Assembly: GCF_048771995.1 (NCBI RefSeq)
Contig: NC_133024.1
Span: 129,001-193,000 of the forward strand
DNA from: Taeniopygia guttata
Taxonomy: Eukaryota; Chordata; Aves; Passeriformes; Estrildidae
Reading direction: 5' to 3'
DNA: 64,000 nt
Part shown: positions 20,840 through 33,650 of the stretch, piece by piece
Layout of the letters: each line of letters begins with the position of its first letter
Numbering within the stretch: the stretch's first letter is position 1
Position numbers and translations under genes: made by a program
Notes under the pieces: model-generated
Seen by the model: the letters and a program-made list of their open reading frames with translations, nothing else
What the model was told of the DNA's origin: nothing
The model's database searches: none

Positions 20840-22040
20840 CCCCCACGCAGTGCGCATGCGCGGTTCCCTTTGCAGTACGCCCGCTTTGCGCATGCGCACT
20901 GGAATTTCCGTACAGCATAATGGCCGGCTTCCTACAGCAGAGTTCCATTTTCCGTACAGTGTCATGGCCGCCCAGCGCATGCGCACTGAAATTTCCGTAC
21001 AGCATCATGGCCGCCTTCCTATAGCACAGTTCCATTTTCCGTACAGTGTCATGGCCGCCTTGCGCATGCGCAGTACCAGTTTCCGTTGCGGTGTCATGGC
21101 CGCTAGGCGCATGCGCACTGGGTTTTCCGTACAGCATCATGACCGCCTCCCTACAGCAGAGTTCCATTTTCCGTACACTGTCATGGCCGCCTTGCGCATG
21201 CGTAGTTTTATTTTCCCGCGCGGTGTCATGGCCGCTAAGCGCATGCGCACTGGAATTTCCGTACAGCATCATGGCCGCCTTCCTACAGCACAGTTCCATT
21301 TTCCGTACAGTGTCATGGCCGCTAGGCGCATGCGCACTGGAAATTCCTCTTCTGCGCGCAAAGCACCAAGCTTGTTTCCTGACCAGAGCTTGTTTTTGAG
21401 GCTCGGGCCGCCCGAGCCGCCGCCGCCCCCCGCCCTGCGCTCACAGACACCGCCCCGCGCGCCGCTCGCCGCGCGCTCCCGCCCCGGCACCGGCGGCTGC
21501 AGTACCGCCCTCTGCCCACAAGGCGGCAGCACTTTTCAAGCGAGCCCGCCACCAGGGACTCGCAAGATGGCGGCCCGTGGGGACCTGGACGGAGAGAGGC
21601 GTATTACGCCGATGCCCGTCGGCCCCCGCCAAAAATCCGCACGCTCGCGGTGCTGCTGACCCCACAGCCCCTGTGCACGGCACCGGAACCGCCGCGGAAA
21701 ATCCCGTCGGGGGGCGCCGGCGTTGGGGACGATTCAGGCAGTGTAGAAAAAACAGACACGGGTCCTCGAATGCCGACGTCCTCTTTTTCGCGCCATCTCG
21801 AGAAGGTCAAGCGAGTCCGCGACAAGCCACTCCCAAGATGGCGGCCGCGGGCGGCGGGCTGCAGTACCGCCCTCTGCCCACAGGGCGGCAGCACTGCCGC
21901 CCGCCACCGCCGGGGGCCGCCGCTCGCCTCGGGGCCGCGGGCGGGGCCGGCGGCAGAAAAGAACGGGCGCGATGCCCTCCGGAACCTGCCCTGCAGCAAA
22001 TGCCCCAAAACATCCCGCGCGGAAAAGAACGCCAGCAAAA
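20840..22040. promoter_or_regulatory. CpG island, long form (A3)
   Basis: Same as A2. CTCF-like sites at 21497-21532 and 21859-21893; YY1-type sites at 21564 and 21835. Confidence 0.75.
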
Positions 22041-22690
22041 AAACCCCCTGCCTCTAACCCAACAGGAACCAAAAGCAAAAACCTTCTCTTTTAAACTGCA
22101 TTTCAAGCTCTTTTATTTTTATATTTTTCATATTTATATTCACATTCGGATTTATAACGTATATTGATGTGTAATTGTATTTTTATAATTTCTCACATTT
22201 ATTCCTTTATTACAATTTATATTTTTATGCATTGCTTAATACATTGCTTACATATTTCTATAGATAGATTTCTATTTCTAAAAGGTTTCTATTGCTTAAA
22301 ATAAACCCCTGCCTCTATCCAAGTAAAAATCTTTTAAAAACCCCTTTTCTTTTAAACTGCGTTTAAATTTATCTCTATATTTCGCATTTATATTCAAATT
22401 TACGTTTAAAATGTAGATTGATGTATGGTGTTATATGAAAGTATAAAATAGAAATGAAAATAAATATTCAGAAGAGATAGAATAGAAAAATCTCTGCATA
22501 CATTGAATATATATTTCTATATTTAGAATGATATCAAAATAAAAGGTATATTCATTTTTCTTCCATTAAAACCCTGCCTCTAACCAAATAAAAAGCAAAA
22601 AAAAAGCCCCTTCTTTAAACGATACTTGAATATTTATATATTGTTTTCATCATTATAGTCACATTTGCATTTCTACTTTATAGTGACGTA
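22040..22690. repeat. AT-rich 265-bp tandem repeat block, A3/A4 junction
   Basis: Same three-copy diverged AT-rich repeat; no gene seen. Confidence 0.68.
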
Positions 22691-22722
22691 TTTAGAAATA
22701 TATATCATATATATATATATAT

Positions 22723-22757
<35 letters not shown>

Positions 22758-24120
22758 GTAGCAAGATAGACAAATTATTATTTATATTATATTTCACACA
22801 TACTGCTAATACTTATTTTTACTTACCTTTGAATTTTTTATATAGATCCCCAGCAACAATATTTAGAGCATCTGCAAATAAAAGACTGGGAAACAGTTAT
22901 TTTACTCCATCAGAACTTGGGAAAGGCCAGATTTAGATCTCTCCAAAGGGTCAAAGCTACATAACACCAGTTAATACCATTTACTGTAGAAGCTGAACTG
23001 ATTTTGGTCTACACATAAGTTTCCTGTTTCTGCCAAACTTCTGCATGAATATTAAAAGTCTGAAGAATGACCACAAGCAGATCACCTAAACCTACAAGCT
23101 CACTGTTTCCCATTTTTAACCATGCCAGGATCTTCTCTTTTGATCACGTGAGTGGACATTTCCCTCTAAAACCTTCTGACCTAACCAAGAAGTCTCACCA
23201 TTACCAAAGTTTCACACCAAAAGCAAAGCACCTCTGTCTGTATCATGCCTGCTGATGGTGCCAGCACACAGTATGGCCCAAGGTGTCTGCCCCATGGATT
23301 TCCCCGGGGTATTCACACTTTTCCAAAGGTAGCCAGCACCTACGCTGACTCTGAAAACAATTGCCCTTGCAAGAAGGGTCCATGGCAGCTCGGGGCACTC
23401 GTGGTCAGCCACAGGGCCTTGACACACAGAACAGGATAAAGGGACTTGGAGGATTCCCACAGCTGGCCTGCACTGACAGATAGAGCAAGTCCCTTGGGAT
23501 TGTGGAGTGAATTCTGCCTCCCAAGGACTGCAGGCTCACATCCACACCCAGGACTATTCAGAAGAGCTGCAGCAAGAGCAGACATCGGGCAGCTCAGGGT
23601 TTCTCTAAGCCCAGTCCTACAAGCCTGTGGGAGCCACAGGTAGCCAGGAAGTTCCTGAGGAATCCAGACCCTCAGCCAGCAGCACAAAGTCCCAGAGCTG
23701 CCAAATCAGAGAGAACTGCCTTCCACCTCTTTTCGCTCACACACTGGTGCTGAAAACTGCCAGACAGGCTAAAAGTCACTCAGGGAGATATAGAGGGTGT
23801 TACTGATAAAGAGTTCTAGGGAAGCTGGATGGCCAGCATCCATCAAACTATCTTCTGGGAATCCCAGCTGTCACATTTCACTCCACTTTTCCCTTTAACT
23901 CAGGCTTTCCCCTTCCAGAATCAATTCTTCCTCCCCACCCTCTCCCACTCCCTGTGCAGATAGCTGGCAACACGCACAAGCTGGATCCACATGTGGTCAC
24001 TGAAATTTGGCTGCACAGCTGACCTTTGCTGCTGCCAAAGGGAGGGAATTCCAGGCCAGAGCACCCCTCTCTGCCTGCCCTTCACTTTTCAGAGCTAATT
24101 GGCTTTTCTATCCCTTTCAG

Positions 24121-24328
24121 CACAGCACAGCATGGCCTCGTGGAGCTTGAAAAGCAGCAGTGGTTTTTATCACCATGGTGCAACGGAGAGAAGACTTCAG
24201 AGCATTTTCTGGGAACGCCACATACAGTTATATTACACTTGCAGAATTGTCTGGCTATTGTGTCTCCTAAGTCACACAGTGGACTACAAACAGTGCTGTT
24301 TCAGGGAAACTCTCTACAACCACTGAAA
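24121..24328 (+). CDS. Plus-strand exon candidate (A4)
   Basis: Open like A2, with a Leu-to-Phe change (TVLF instead of TVLL) shared by A4, A5 and A6. Confidence 0.55.
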
Positions 24329-25509
24329 GTAAGTCACTAACTCTGTTAGAGCAGGCAATGGACTCACATGTTCACAAAAACTGACTACACATGCTAAAGC
24401 CAGACGCTTTGTAGGTAAATGAGAAACACCTCTGGTTTGGGGCCCATGCCTCAGGCAGCAGGTTTTTTTTGCATGGACAGGATGATTACTACTTGCGGGG
24501 CTATATGAAACATTTACCTTTTTATCCAAGTTATGAAAGAATAGCTTTGAAAAGCACAGTAATCCAAGGCCAAAAAGACAGGCAGACAAATGGACAGATT
24601 TCAGCCACTCGTTTGGTTTTCTTGGCGAGAGCTTTTTGCTCTTCCAAGGGCTGACCTTATGCATTTGCCAGGTCTGGATGATCCACTTGAAAAAAAAAAA
24701 AAAAAAAAAAAAAAGGCTTAAAGGAAATTTCAACAGCAGACTCTTCTGGAGGTGTCTTCTGTCAATCTCCAGCTTCCCACAGGACTTGGTGCTTGTCTGG
24801 GGCTTTTGAGGAACAGCTCATAAATTGCTGCTATTCAGCCACTGGCAGTTGAATCCTGCTTTATTTAGTTTTTGGAATCTTGTAGTGGATCCTCCCTGCT
24901 TCCTTCCTCCAGTCCCTGCTCACATTTAGTTTCAGTTTCCTGGAGCTAAGAGTGTTGACCCCTTTAAAAGCAGCAGCAGCAGCAAGAAAACCACAAAGCA
25001 AGAAAACCGTGTCCTGACCATAAATGTTGTACCCTCTGCATAGAGAGAAACTCCACCAACTTTTCAGGAAGAAGATGCAACAAACTCTTTTGCAGCATAT
25101 CCTGATATGACAGCCTTGCAGCATACAGAATCCAGCCTAGCAAGGAAAAAATAATAAAAAAAAAAGTGTTGTGTTAAAAAAAATGCACAAGGAAAAGGTG
25201 CTATTTTACATGGATCACAGTAAAGCCACAACAACCTAAGGGTTAATTTCTTCATGAGAATGTTTGAAGTCTAAATTTGAAATCTGTTGTCAACTGCAGC
25301 TGGCTAAAATGGAAAGGGCTACATTTCTTTGCTTACCTTGATGCCTACTGGGATCTGCTTTAGGGCCAATTTTGCATGAAGCTCCTGGGAATTACTCATC
25401 TGTCTTCTTGCATGAGATGAAATATATCTGTTAGAAGGTTGCAAAATGTGTTAGGATGCATTGCAGTGCTGTGCTCTTCCAGGACAGAGGCACAAAGTCT
25501 GATTCTTAC

Positions 25510-25613
25510 CGTAGCTGGGACTTTGGGGATTCCCAGAGCCATTTTCATGGCATCTAATTTTAGGTCCTTTTCAGACAGATTTGTAATGACAATTTGGTTT
25601 ATAGCCCCTCCCT
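25510..25613 (-). CDS. Minus-strand exon candidate d (A4)
   Basis: Same exon as in A1; exon c follows at 25337-25427. Confidence 0.52.
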
Positions 25614-25651
25614 CTGTGCCAGGGGCAGGAAAGTCTATCAAAGCAAATGAG

Positions 25652-26443
25652 GGAATTCTTCATCCTGGAATTCTGCAGGAATTCCCAATCCCGGAAATCC
25701 GGGAATTCCCCATCCTGGAATTCCGGGAGTTCTCAACATTGGAAATCTGGGAATTCTCAATCCTGGAATTCCCCAGCCTGGAATTCCGGGAATTCCCGCT
25801 GCTCCCTTTGCCTTTGGAGCTGCCCTTCCTGGCAGAATTCCCAGATTTCCTGGCGGAATTCCCGGATTTCCTGGCGGAATCCCCGGATTTCCCGCCGGGA
25901 TTCCGGAATTTCCTGTCGGAATTCCGGGTTTTTTCCGGGATCTCTCCGTGCCCCAGCAGCTCCCGGAGCCGTTTCCGCTCCGGGGGGTCCCGGTAATTCC
26001 GGCTCCCGTAAAACTGAGCCACGGAAAGTTGGGAACGCACCGGGATTCCCGGAATTCCCGGATTTCCTGACAGAATTCCCGGATTTCCTGATGCCATTCC
26101 TGCATTTCCAGCCAGGAGTCCCGAATTTCCCGTTGGAATTCCTGAATTTCCAACTGGAATTCCCGAATTTCTTTCTGGAATTCCTGAATTTTCCGCCAGA
26201 ATTCCTGAATTTCCTGTCGGAATTCCCGGATTTCCGGCGGGGATCTGCAGCCTCCGGGCCGGCGCCGCTTTCTCCACGATTTCCTGGGAATTTTGGGAAT
26301 TTTTTTGGGTATTTTCTGGAGCTGCTCGGAGCCGTTTGGGCGGGGGGGTCCGGAATTCCCAGCGGGAGCTGAAAAAAAAAAAACGGGAATGAGGGAGGGG
26401 GGAGGGGCGGGAATTCCCAAATCCCAAAATTCCCAAATCCCCA
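25652..26443. repeat. GGAATTCC minisatellite (A4)
   Basis: As in A1 but 9 bp shorter near 25920; islands at 25942-26013 and 26245-26283. Confidence 0.88.
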
Positions 26444-27712
26444 ATTTAGGGGATTTTTGGGGAATATTTGGGTTTTTTTGGGATTTAGGGGATTTGGGTG
26501 TTTGGGATTTTGGGGATTTTTGGGGGATTTTTGGATTTAGGGGATTTTTGGGGTTTGGGATTTTGGATTTAGGGGATTTTTGGAGCATTTTGGGGTTTGG
26601 GGGGATTTAGGGGATTTTGGGGTTTGGGATTTGGGGATTTTTGGAGGATTTTGGGGTTTGGGGGATTTTTGGGGGGGATATTTGGGGGGTTTTGGGGATT
26701 TGGGGGACTTCAGGGGGGATTTTTAGGGGATTTTGGGGGTTTGGGATCTGGGGGATTTTTGGGGTTTGGGATTTTGGAATTGAGGGGATTTTTGGGGAAT
26801 ATTTGGGGTTTTTGGGGATGTAGGGGATTTGGGGGTTTGGGATTTTGGGGATTTTTGGGGGATTTTTGGAGGATTTTGGGATTTAGGGGATTTTTGGGGT
26901 TTGGGATTTTGGATTTAGGGGATTTTTGGGGGATTTTTGGAGCATTTTGGGGTTTGGGGGGATTTAGGGGATTTTGGGGTTTGGGATTTGGGGATTTTTG
27001 GAGGATTTTGGGGTTTGGGGGATTTTTGGGGGGGATATTTGGGGGGTTTTGGGGATTTGGGGGACTTCAGGGGGGATTTTTAGGGGATTTTGGGGGTTTG
27101 GGATCTGGGGGATTTTTGGGGTTTGGGATTTTGGAATTGAGGGGATTTTTGGGGAATATTTGGGGTTTTTGGGGATGCAGGGGATTTGGGGGTTTGGGAT
27201 TTTGGGGATTTTTGGGGGATTTTTGGAGGATTTTGGGATTTAGGGGATTTTTGGGGTTTGGGATTTTGGATTTAGGGGATTTTTGGGGGATTTTTGGAGC
27301 ATTTTGGGGTTTGGGGGGATTTAGGGGATTTTGGGGTTTGGGATTTGGGGATTTTTGGAGGATTTTGGGGTTTGGGGGATTTTTGAGGGGGATATTTGGG
27401 GGGTTTTGGGGATTTGGGGGACTTCAGGGGGGATTTTTAGGGGATTTTGGGGGTTTGGGATCTGGGGGATTTTTGGGGTTTGGGATTTTGGAATTGAGGG
27501 GATTTTTGGGGAATATTTGGGGTTTTTGGGGATGTAGGGGATTTGGGGGTTTGGGATTTTGGGGATTTTTGGAGGATTTTGGGGTTTTGGGTTTTTTTGA
27601 GGTCTAGTGTTTTTTGGGGGGGTTTGGGGGGGGGGGTTTGGGAATTTGAAATTTAGGGGATTTTTGGGGGATGTTTGAGGTTTAGGGGGATTTTTGGGGG
27701 ATTTGGGGTTTC
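26444..27712 (+). repeat. G-rich minisatellite, three higher-order repeats (A4)
   Basis: Anchors at 26617, 26974 and 27331; one 357-bp repeat fewer than A2/A3. Confidence 0.92.
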
Positions 27713-27720
27713 AGGCTCAC

Positions 27721-27780
27721 CCGGGCGGGTCCCGGCTCCGTTTCGAGGCGGTTCCGGAGCTGCTGCGGATCCGGGAGAGG
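27721..27780 (-). CDS. Minus-strand exon candidate g (A4)
   Basis: Same exon and splice signals as in A1. Confidence 0.42.
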
Positions 27781-27934
27781 CTGAGCAGGGCCGGGATCCC
27801 GGGAAGCCGAACCCCAAATCCCCAAATCCCCAAAATCCCAAACCCCAAATTCCCAAATCCCCAAAACCCCCCAAACTCCCAAAACACCAAATTTCCAAAA
27901 ATCCCAAACCCCCAAAAAACAGATGGCAAGGTTC

Positions 27935-28872
27935 TCCCCCCCCCACGCAGTGCGCATGCGCGGTTCCCTTTGCAGGACGCCCGCTTTGCGCATGCGCACT
28001 GGAATTTCCGTACAGCATAATGGCCGGCTTCCTACAGCAGAGTTCCATTTTCCGTACAGTGTCATGGCCGTCCTGCGCATGCGCACTGGAATTTCCGTAC
28101 AGCATCATGGCCGCCTTCCTACAGCAGAGTTCCATTTTCCGTACAGTGTCATGGCCGCTAGGCGCATGCGCACTGGAAATTCCTCTTCTGCGCGCAAAGC
28201 ACCAAGCTTGTTTCCTGACCAGAGCTTGTTTTTGAGGCTCGGGCCGCCCGAGCCGCCGCCGCCCCCCGCCCTGCGCTCACAGACACCGCCCCGCGCGCCG
28301 CTCGCCGCGCGCTCCCGCCCCGGCACCGGCGGCTGCAGTACCGCCCTCTGCCCACAATGGGGGCAGCGCTTTTCAAGCGAGCCCGCCACCAGGGACTCGC
28401 AAGATGGCGGCCCGTGGGGACCTGGACGGAGAGAGGCGTATTACGCCGATGCCCGTCGGCCCCCGCCAAAAACCCGCACGCTCGCGGTGCTGCTGACCCC
28501 ACAGCCCCTGTGCACGGCACCGGAACCGCCGCGGGAAATCCCGTCGGGGGGCGCCGGCGTTGGGGACGATTCAGGCAGTGTAGAAAAAACAGACACGGGT
28601 CCTCGAATGCCGACGTCCTCTTTTTCGCGCCATCTCGAGAAGGTCAAGCGAGTCCGCGACAAGCCACTCCCAAGATGGCGGCCGCGGGCGGCGGGCTGCA
28701 GTACCGCCCTCTGCCCACAGGGCGGCAGCACTGCCGCCCGCCACCGCCGGGGGCCGCCGCTCGCCTCGGGGCCGCGGGCGGGGCCGGCGGCAGAAAAGAA
28801 CGGGCGCGATGCCCTCCGGAACCTGCCCTGCAGCAAATGCCCCAAAACATCCCGCGCGGAAAAGAACGCCAG
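27935..28872. promoter_or_regulatory. CpG island, short form (A4)
   Basis: Four NRF1-type positions as in A1. CTCF-like sites at 28333-28368 (AATGGGGGCAG variant) and 28696-28730; YY1-type sites at 28401 and 28672. Confidence 0.75.
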
Positions 28873-29205
28873 CAAAAAAACCCCTGCCTCTAACCCAATA
28901 GGAACCAAAAGCAAAAACCTTCTCTTTTAAACTGCATTTCAAGCTCTTTTATTTTTATATTTTTCATATTTATATTCACATTCGGATTTATAACGTATAT
29001 TGATGTGTAATTGTATTTTTATAATTTCTTACATTTATTCCTATTATATTTTATATTTTTTCACATATCTTAATATATTGCTTATATATTTCTATAGTTA
29101 GATTTAGATTTCTAAAAGGTTTATATGGCTTCAAATAAACACCCTGCCCCTATCCAAGTAAAAATCTTTTTAAAAGCCCCTTTCTTTTATACTTAAAATA
29201 ACACC
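28870..29205. repeat. AT-rich repeat block, A4/B1 junction
   Basis: The first 265-bp repeat is A-like to about 29020. The second (CCCTGCCCCTATCC near 29142) is clearly diverged from its A counterpart, and after about 29205 the sequence no longer aligns with A. This marks the left edge of the B-specific DNA. The B2 equivalent is 46375-46710. Confidence 0.65.
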
Positions 29206-32200
29206 TCCTCCCCATAAAGAGACCCATCAACCATTAGACAAAAAGCCCTAGTGCCAGTCTCATGCTTGCACATCTAACAGGAGACCCTCCCCATAACCAA
29301 ACAAAAAATCAAAATAACGTACCAAAAGTAGTCCTTACTAACATTAAAAATACAACTCAACCGTATCCAAAAAACCCTCACCTTTATTTCCTCCAAACAC
29401 CAAATACTCTTCAAATTCTAAACAACAAAAACCATCAGAACATACTTCAAATATAGAAAAGCCTAACCATATAAATATTTGTCAAAGCCCACAAAAACTA
29501 TAAAACAATCTAATCAATATCCTGCATTAAAAAAAAAAAACCCACTATACAAATTAGTACCATTTGAAATGTAACACAAATAAAAATATTTTCCTAAGAA
29601 ACATGTCTCCCAATAAGTAAAACCACCCTGTAAAGATATAAGTAATAATCATAACTCAGCAAGCTAAAATTTCTTCAAAACCAAAAGACTTAAAAAACCT
29701 TCAATATTTATAAGTAATAACATTTAATATGTTAAGTATTAATGAAATCAAACAAAATTAAATGTCAATACATTTAAACAAATACATTTTCTTTTTATCA
29801 ATTAAAATTAAGTTTATTATTCCTTACTATCAAAATTCATTCAGTCTAAATTTAAATGTTATTTAATATAACTTATGCTAAATTTTATTAAAAATCATTT
29901 CTCTAAACTATACAGTATATGGTCAATTTTCTTAAAAAAATAAAACACCTCCAATTAAAACAACTAAAAGAAAACACTAACAAACGCCTATTCAGAAGTA
30001 AAAAAAAGTACAGTGTATTATATCATCAATTTCATCAAAAATTCTGTACTTCATTACAATCTCTACTCTTATCTTTTAGAAGCGACACCAAAAAATAGCA
30101 ATTACTATTCATATCATGCTGTTTGAAAATTTTACTCTATTTCCTGAATATATAAATATTTTTTAAAAGTTATCCTAACTTCTTCAAACACTTACCACTA
30201 ATATACTAATTATATTATATCAATATATAAGCTTTTATAATAAACAATATTTATTAAATATTGTTATGATATTTACAACCAACTTTCATATACTTTATTA
30301 TCTCTTTATAGAATGATCTAAAAAACACACATAAAATTTCTAATTCCTACTTTTTTATTCTCAACTTATACAGCGCTTAAACCAAGTTAACTCTCTAACT
30401 AATCTCTACACTAACTCTATAATTTAACTTAATGTTATATCATAATTTTAACTATTTTTCAAGATTAAAAAGGTATTCCATTAAAAACCTCCTCCAAACT
30501 GTTAATCTTATCACTTTCCTCAGTTATTATTACAAAATCACTTGAATACAAAATCCAACTACAACATTAATTTCTTTTTCTAAGTTTCACACTAAGTAAT
30601 CACTCTCTCATACATTTCCTGCACCTTCACACTCTCAATATCCAAATCCAAACTCACAATCCTGTCCATAACCACTTTCAAATCTTTAAAAAGAAGTTTA
30701 CTATATTCAAAGCATCTCAATTCTAAAAAACTTCTAAAAAAATCCAATTATTAAATAATGTAATTAATCTTTAATCCTAACATTTTTACTCTTAAGTACT
30801 ATTTTTAAAAACATTATATAAAAATATATTAAATAACATTCACCAATTAAAATTTAAACTATAACCTAACCCTAACTCTACCTAAATAAAATAATTAACA
30901 ACAAACCCAAATATTTTCTACGTCAAAAATAAATTCAAATAATTTTAACTTAACAATTTAACTTTAACAATATAACAAATAAACTTATTTTTAAAATAAA
31001 CTTGAAAAATCATTATCCACACATAATTATTTAACTTACCACTAATTTAATATTTATCAACTGTTATAAACTCTAAAAGTATGTACAATCTTTTAATACT
31101 TACTAATTATATAATTTCACCTATGTTACTAATTATAGATATTACCTAAGTAATTCCTAATTATTATCAATTTCTTCTTTACTACATACATTATTTTACT
31201 CTTATATTTCTTCATACTTATAACTGAAAAATTATAACAACTTATATCATTATTTCTCATATCAAAACATAAAGTTTACTTATATCTCAACAAGTACAAA
31301 AACCCAAGTAAATTTCAATAAGAAACATAAAATCAGATCACACAAAAAACACACTCACCGCTCCACAAATAAAACACCAATGTAAATACAAAGACAAATT
31401 ACACTATGGAAATACAAACGCAGATTACACAAGACTTGCAACTTACACCTAACATCGTGTACTACACCCACCAAAATATATAAAGTGTAAGTTTCTTTAT
31501 AAATATAAAAATCAATGTTATAAAAATCTTATTTAGTAACTTACAAATTATGAAATTCTATCAAATATTTTACTTCTACTCTACTTTATTTACTTTTAAT
31601 TATGTCACTTTACCAATTAACCAACCAAAAACAAACATTTAAGTAACTTTAACTAAAGTTTCAAGTTTAAATGCTTTGTATTTATCTAGCACTACTCAAA
31701 AAAATCCATTCTTTACTTACTTACTTAAGATACCAATAAAAACCATTACAAATAGTCCATATAATTAAAAGGCCCTTACATTATTAACTCTTAATATTAA
31801 AATAGCTACCAATTTAAAACAAAAAAGTAATTTATCCATCAATAGTAATCAAAATATAAAAGTAATTTTAAGCCTTGAAACTTAAAATCAAAATGGTAGC
31901 ATCAGTTTTTATACCACCTATTACTTCAACCACACTAAAACAATTAAATCAATTAAAATATTATCTAAATAAACAATCTAATTCGACATCCCTTACCCTA
32001 AATAACTTTTAAACAAATATAAAACTATTAAATACGCAGTTTTACAAAAAACCAAAAAAAAAATTATTTTATTAACATACAAATATAAAAATTTAATAAA
32101 ATGTATACATTTATCTAAAACACCAAATCTACTTATTAAAGTGTACAACTTTAAGAAATATCAAAAATAAGAATAACTAATAAAATATAACAATAAATAA

Positions 32201-32345
32201 AATTTAACACCATAATTTAAAAATCTTGTAACAAAAGTATACATTTTAATTATATTATTACAATAATAATACTAATGATAACACCTTCTGTATGTTAATA
32301 CATGCAACAAATGCTTAACAAATCCACCAATAAATTTTTTTTTTC
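29206..32345. other. G-depleted AT-rich segment (B1)
   Basis: About 3.1 kb with no gene recognised. The plus strand is very poor in G relative to C (for example 3 G against 18 C in 31321-31380 and 3 G against 12 C in 30541-30600). Open frames are short. It ends abruptly at about 32346, where ordinary sequence begins. A single CCTAACCCTAAC stretch near 30860 is not a telomeric array. Not recognised as any known element. Confidence 0.7.
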
Positions 32346-32819
32346 ATACAGAGAGAGAGGGGAGACGTGGGAATGGGAAAACCAGAAACTCCCACAGACA
32401 CTGAAAGATTTGATCTGCAGCCTCGGGAGAAGCTGGGATTGATGTACCAATACAAGACACGGGCATTACGCAGGAAAAGAATAAAACAACATAAAATAAC
32501 TTCTGTTTCTGTGGCTGTCAGTAAGAGCCTGCCCCGAGTGAGTGAGAGAGGAAACTGTGTGGGCACGATGGGGAAGGGTTTGCAGGGCAGGGCTGGGGCT
32601 GTGTGCGCTACACTGAGAGCTGACAAGTTCCAACAGAAGGCATTGAACAAAAGTACCCTCAGTGCAGCAGAACTGAGCAGAGGTGCTGGGTTCCAAAAGC
32701 CAAATAAACCCCGGGGTTAGAAAGTTCTGGCCTGCCTTGGAACAAAGAACTTGTGGCTGCTCCTGAGCCGCAGCAGCTGCTCGCTCTGCAAACCCTCACG
32801 CTCCCAGGCGGGTGCTCAC
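32346..32819. other. Region downstream of the last B exon candidate
   Basis: Begins with an AGAGAGAGAG tract right after the G-depleted segment. Open frames of 76-117 codons exist on both strands but none shows convincing splicing or protein character. It may contain the 3' end of the B gene. The B2 equivalent is 49851-50324. Confidence 0.35.
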
Positions 32820-32867
32820 CTGAGCACTGAGCGCTCCCGGCCCAAGAGCAGTCCCATCCCTTCCTTG
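32820..32867 (-). CDS. B gene exon candidate p
   Basis: 48 bp with a very good acceptor (TTTTTTCTCCCTGTGCTGTTAG) reduced here to its key features, a long T/C tract ending TGTTAG, and donor CAG|GTGAGC. Phase 1 gives RKGWDCSWAG...; phase 2 gives KEGMGLLLGRERSVL, which looks more helical. All frames are open. Confidence 0.4.
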
Positions 32868-33373
32868 CTAACAGCACAGGGAGAAAAAATGAAAAAAGAT
32901 CACTCTGGCCAGCAGGGCTCTCTCTCTCTGCGAGGGTTAGGGGCAGGGCCCTGCAGGGAGCAGGGCGCTCCAGCACCGACAGCCCGAATCCAGAGCAGAT
33001 CCACGGGGGAGCAGCGGGCTGGGGACAGCTGGGGACAGCAATGAGCAGAGCCCATCAGTCTCCCTCTGGGGCTGGGACTGCATTTAGCACACAGCTCATA
33101 CCAGCTGTGGCACTTACACACCTCAGACTCCTTACCACAAACCAGTTCTGGTCTAGCTCTCAGGGTGACCTGCACCTCCTCCCCAAAACCCACAGGAATT
33201 AGAATTTCCTGCTGGTTTTACAAACTTCACGGCAGCTTTGCAAATGCAAATCCCAGCAGGTCCCTGCTTTCCAGAGCACCCATCCTCAGCCATCTCCACT
33301 TCCCTGGAAAACCTGCTCCAGCCCCGGGCTGTACCAAGGTGAGCACAAGGTCTGGAGAGGTCAGAACCCTCAC

Positions 33374-33403
33374 CTGGACTGCTGCACTCGGAGTGAGATC
33401 CAG
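33374..33403 (-). CDS. B gene exon candidate o (very short)
   Basis: 30 bp with acceptor CATTTGTAG and donor CCAG|GTGAGG, phase 1 in and out (GSHSECSSP). Its small size makes it uncertain; a longer open stretch upstream shares the donor. Confidence 0.25.
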
Positions 33404-33596
33404 CTACAAATGGAATTCCAGAAACAGCCTCCAAAATGTTCCATAATCACACCTTTAAAATGGCTCCACAGGGCAACAGCTCCAGTGCCAGAGCAGCACC
33501 TGCACGAGTCCTTGTGCCAGCCCTGGCTCCCTGAAAAACACAATAAACCAACATCACACAGGCTTTGTTTGCAGAATTCCTGATCCAAACCCTCAC

Positions 33597-33650
33597 CTTT
33601 TCTGCCCAGCATTGAGGGAAATCTGACACGGTATTCACAGGTAACCTTTG
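33597..33650 (-). CDS. B gene exon candidate n
   Basis: 54 bp using acceptor GCTGCTCTCAG and donor GTGAGG, open in phase 1 (KVTCEYRVRFPSMLGRK). A longer form from an upstream CCCAG would be out of phase. Exons between m and n may be missing from this list. Confidence 0.35.

Larger units (their letters stand above)
14687..22180. repeat. Macrosatellite unit A3
   Basis: Third A unit, 7494 bp, directly abutting A2. It differs from A2 mainly in the length of the TA microsatellite, one base in a G-run and rare substitutions, so A2 and A3 are very recent duplicates. Confidence 0.95.
22181..29016. repeat. Macrosatellite unit A4 (short form)
   Basis: Fourth A unit, 6836 bp. It is shorter than A2/A3 because the G-rich block has three higher-order repeats instead of four, the promoter repeat has four NRF1-type positions instead of eight, the A-run is 25 long and the GGAATTCC block lacks 9 bp. 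It is followed by B1, not by another A unit. Confidence 0.95.

Noticed and set aside
29206-32345. Nuclear mitochondrial insertion
   Set aside because: The G-poor strand recalls the mitochondrial light strand, but no mitochondrial gene, tRNA or rRNA was recognised and the AT content looks too high.
29206-32345. Fossil retroelement
   Set aside because: Strand-biased base loss would fit, but no recognisable parts or terminal repeats were seen.
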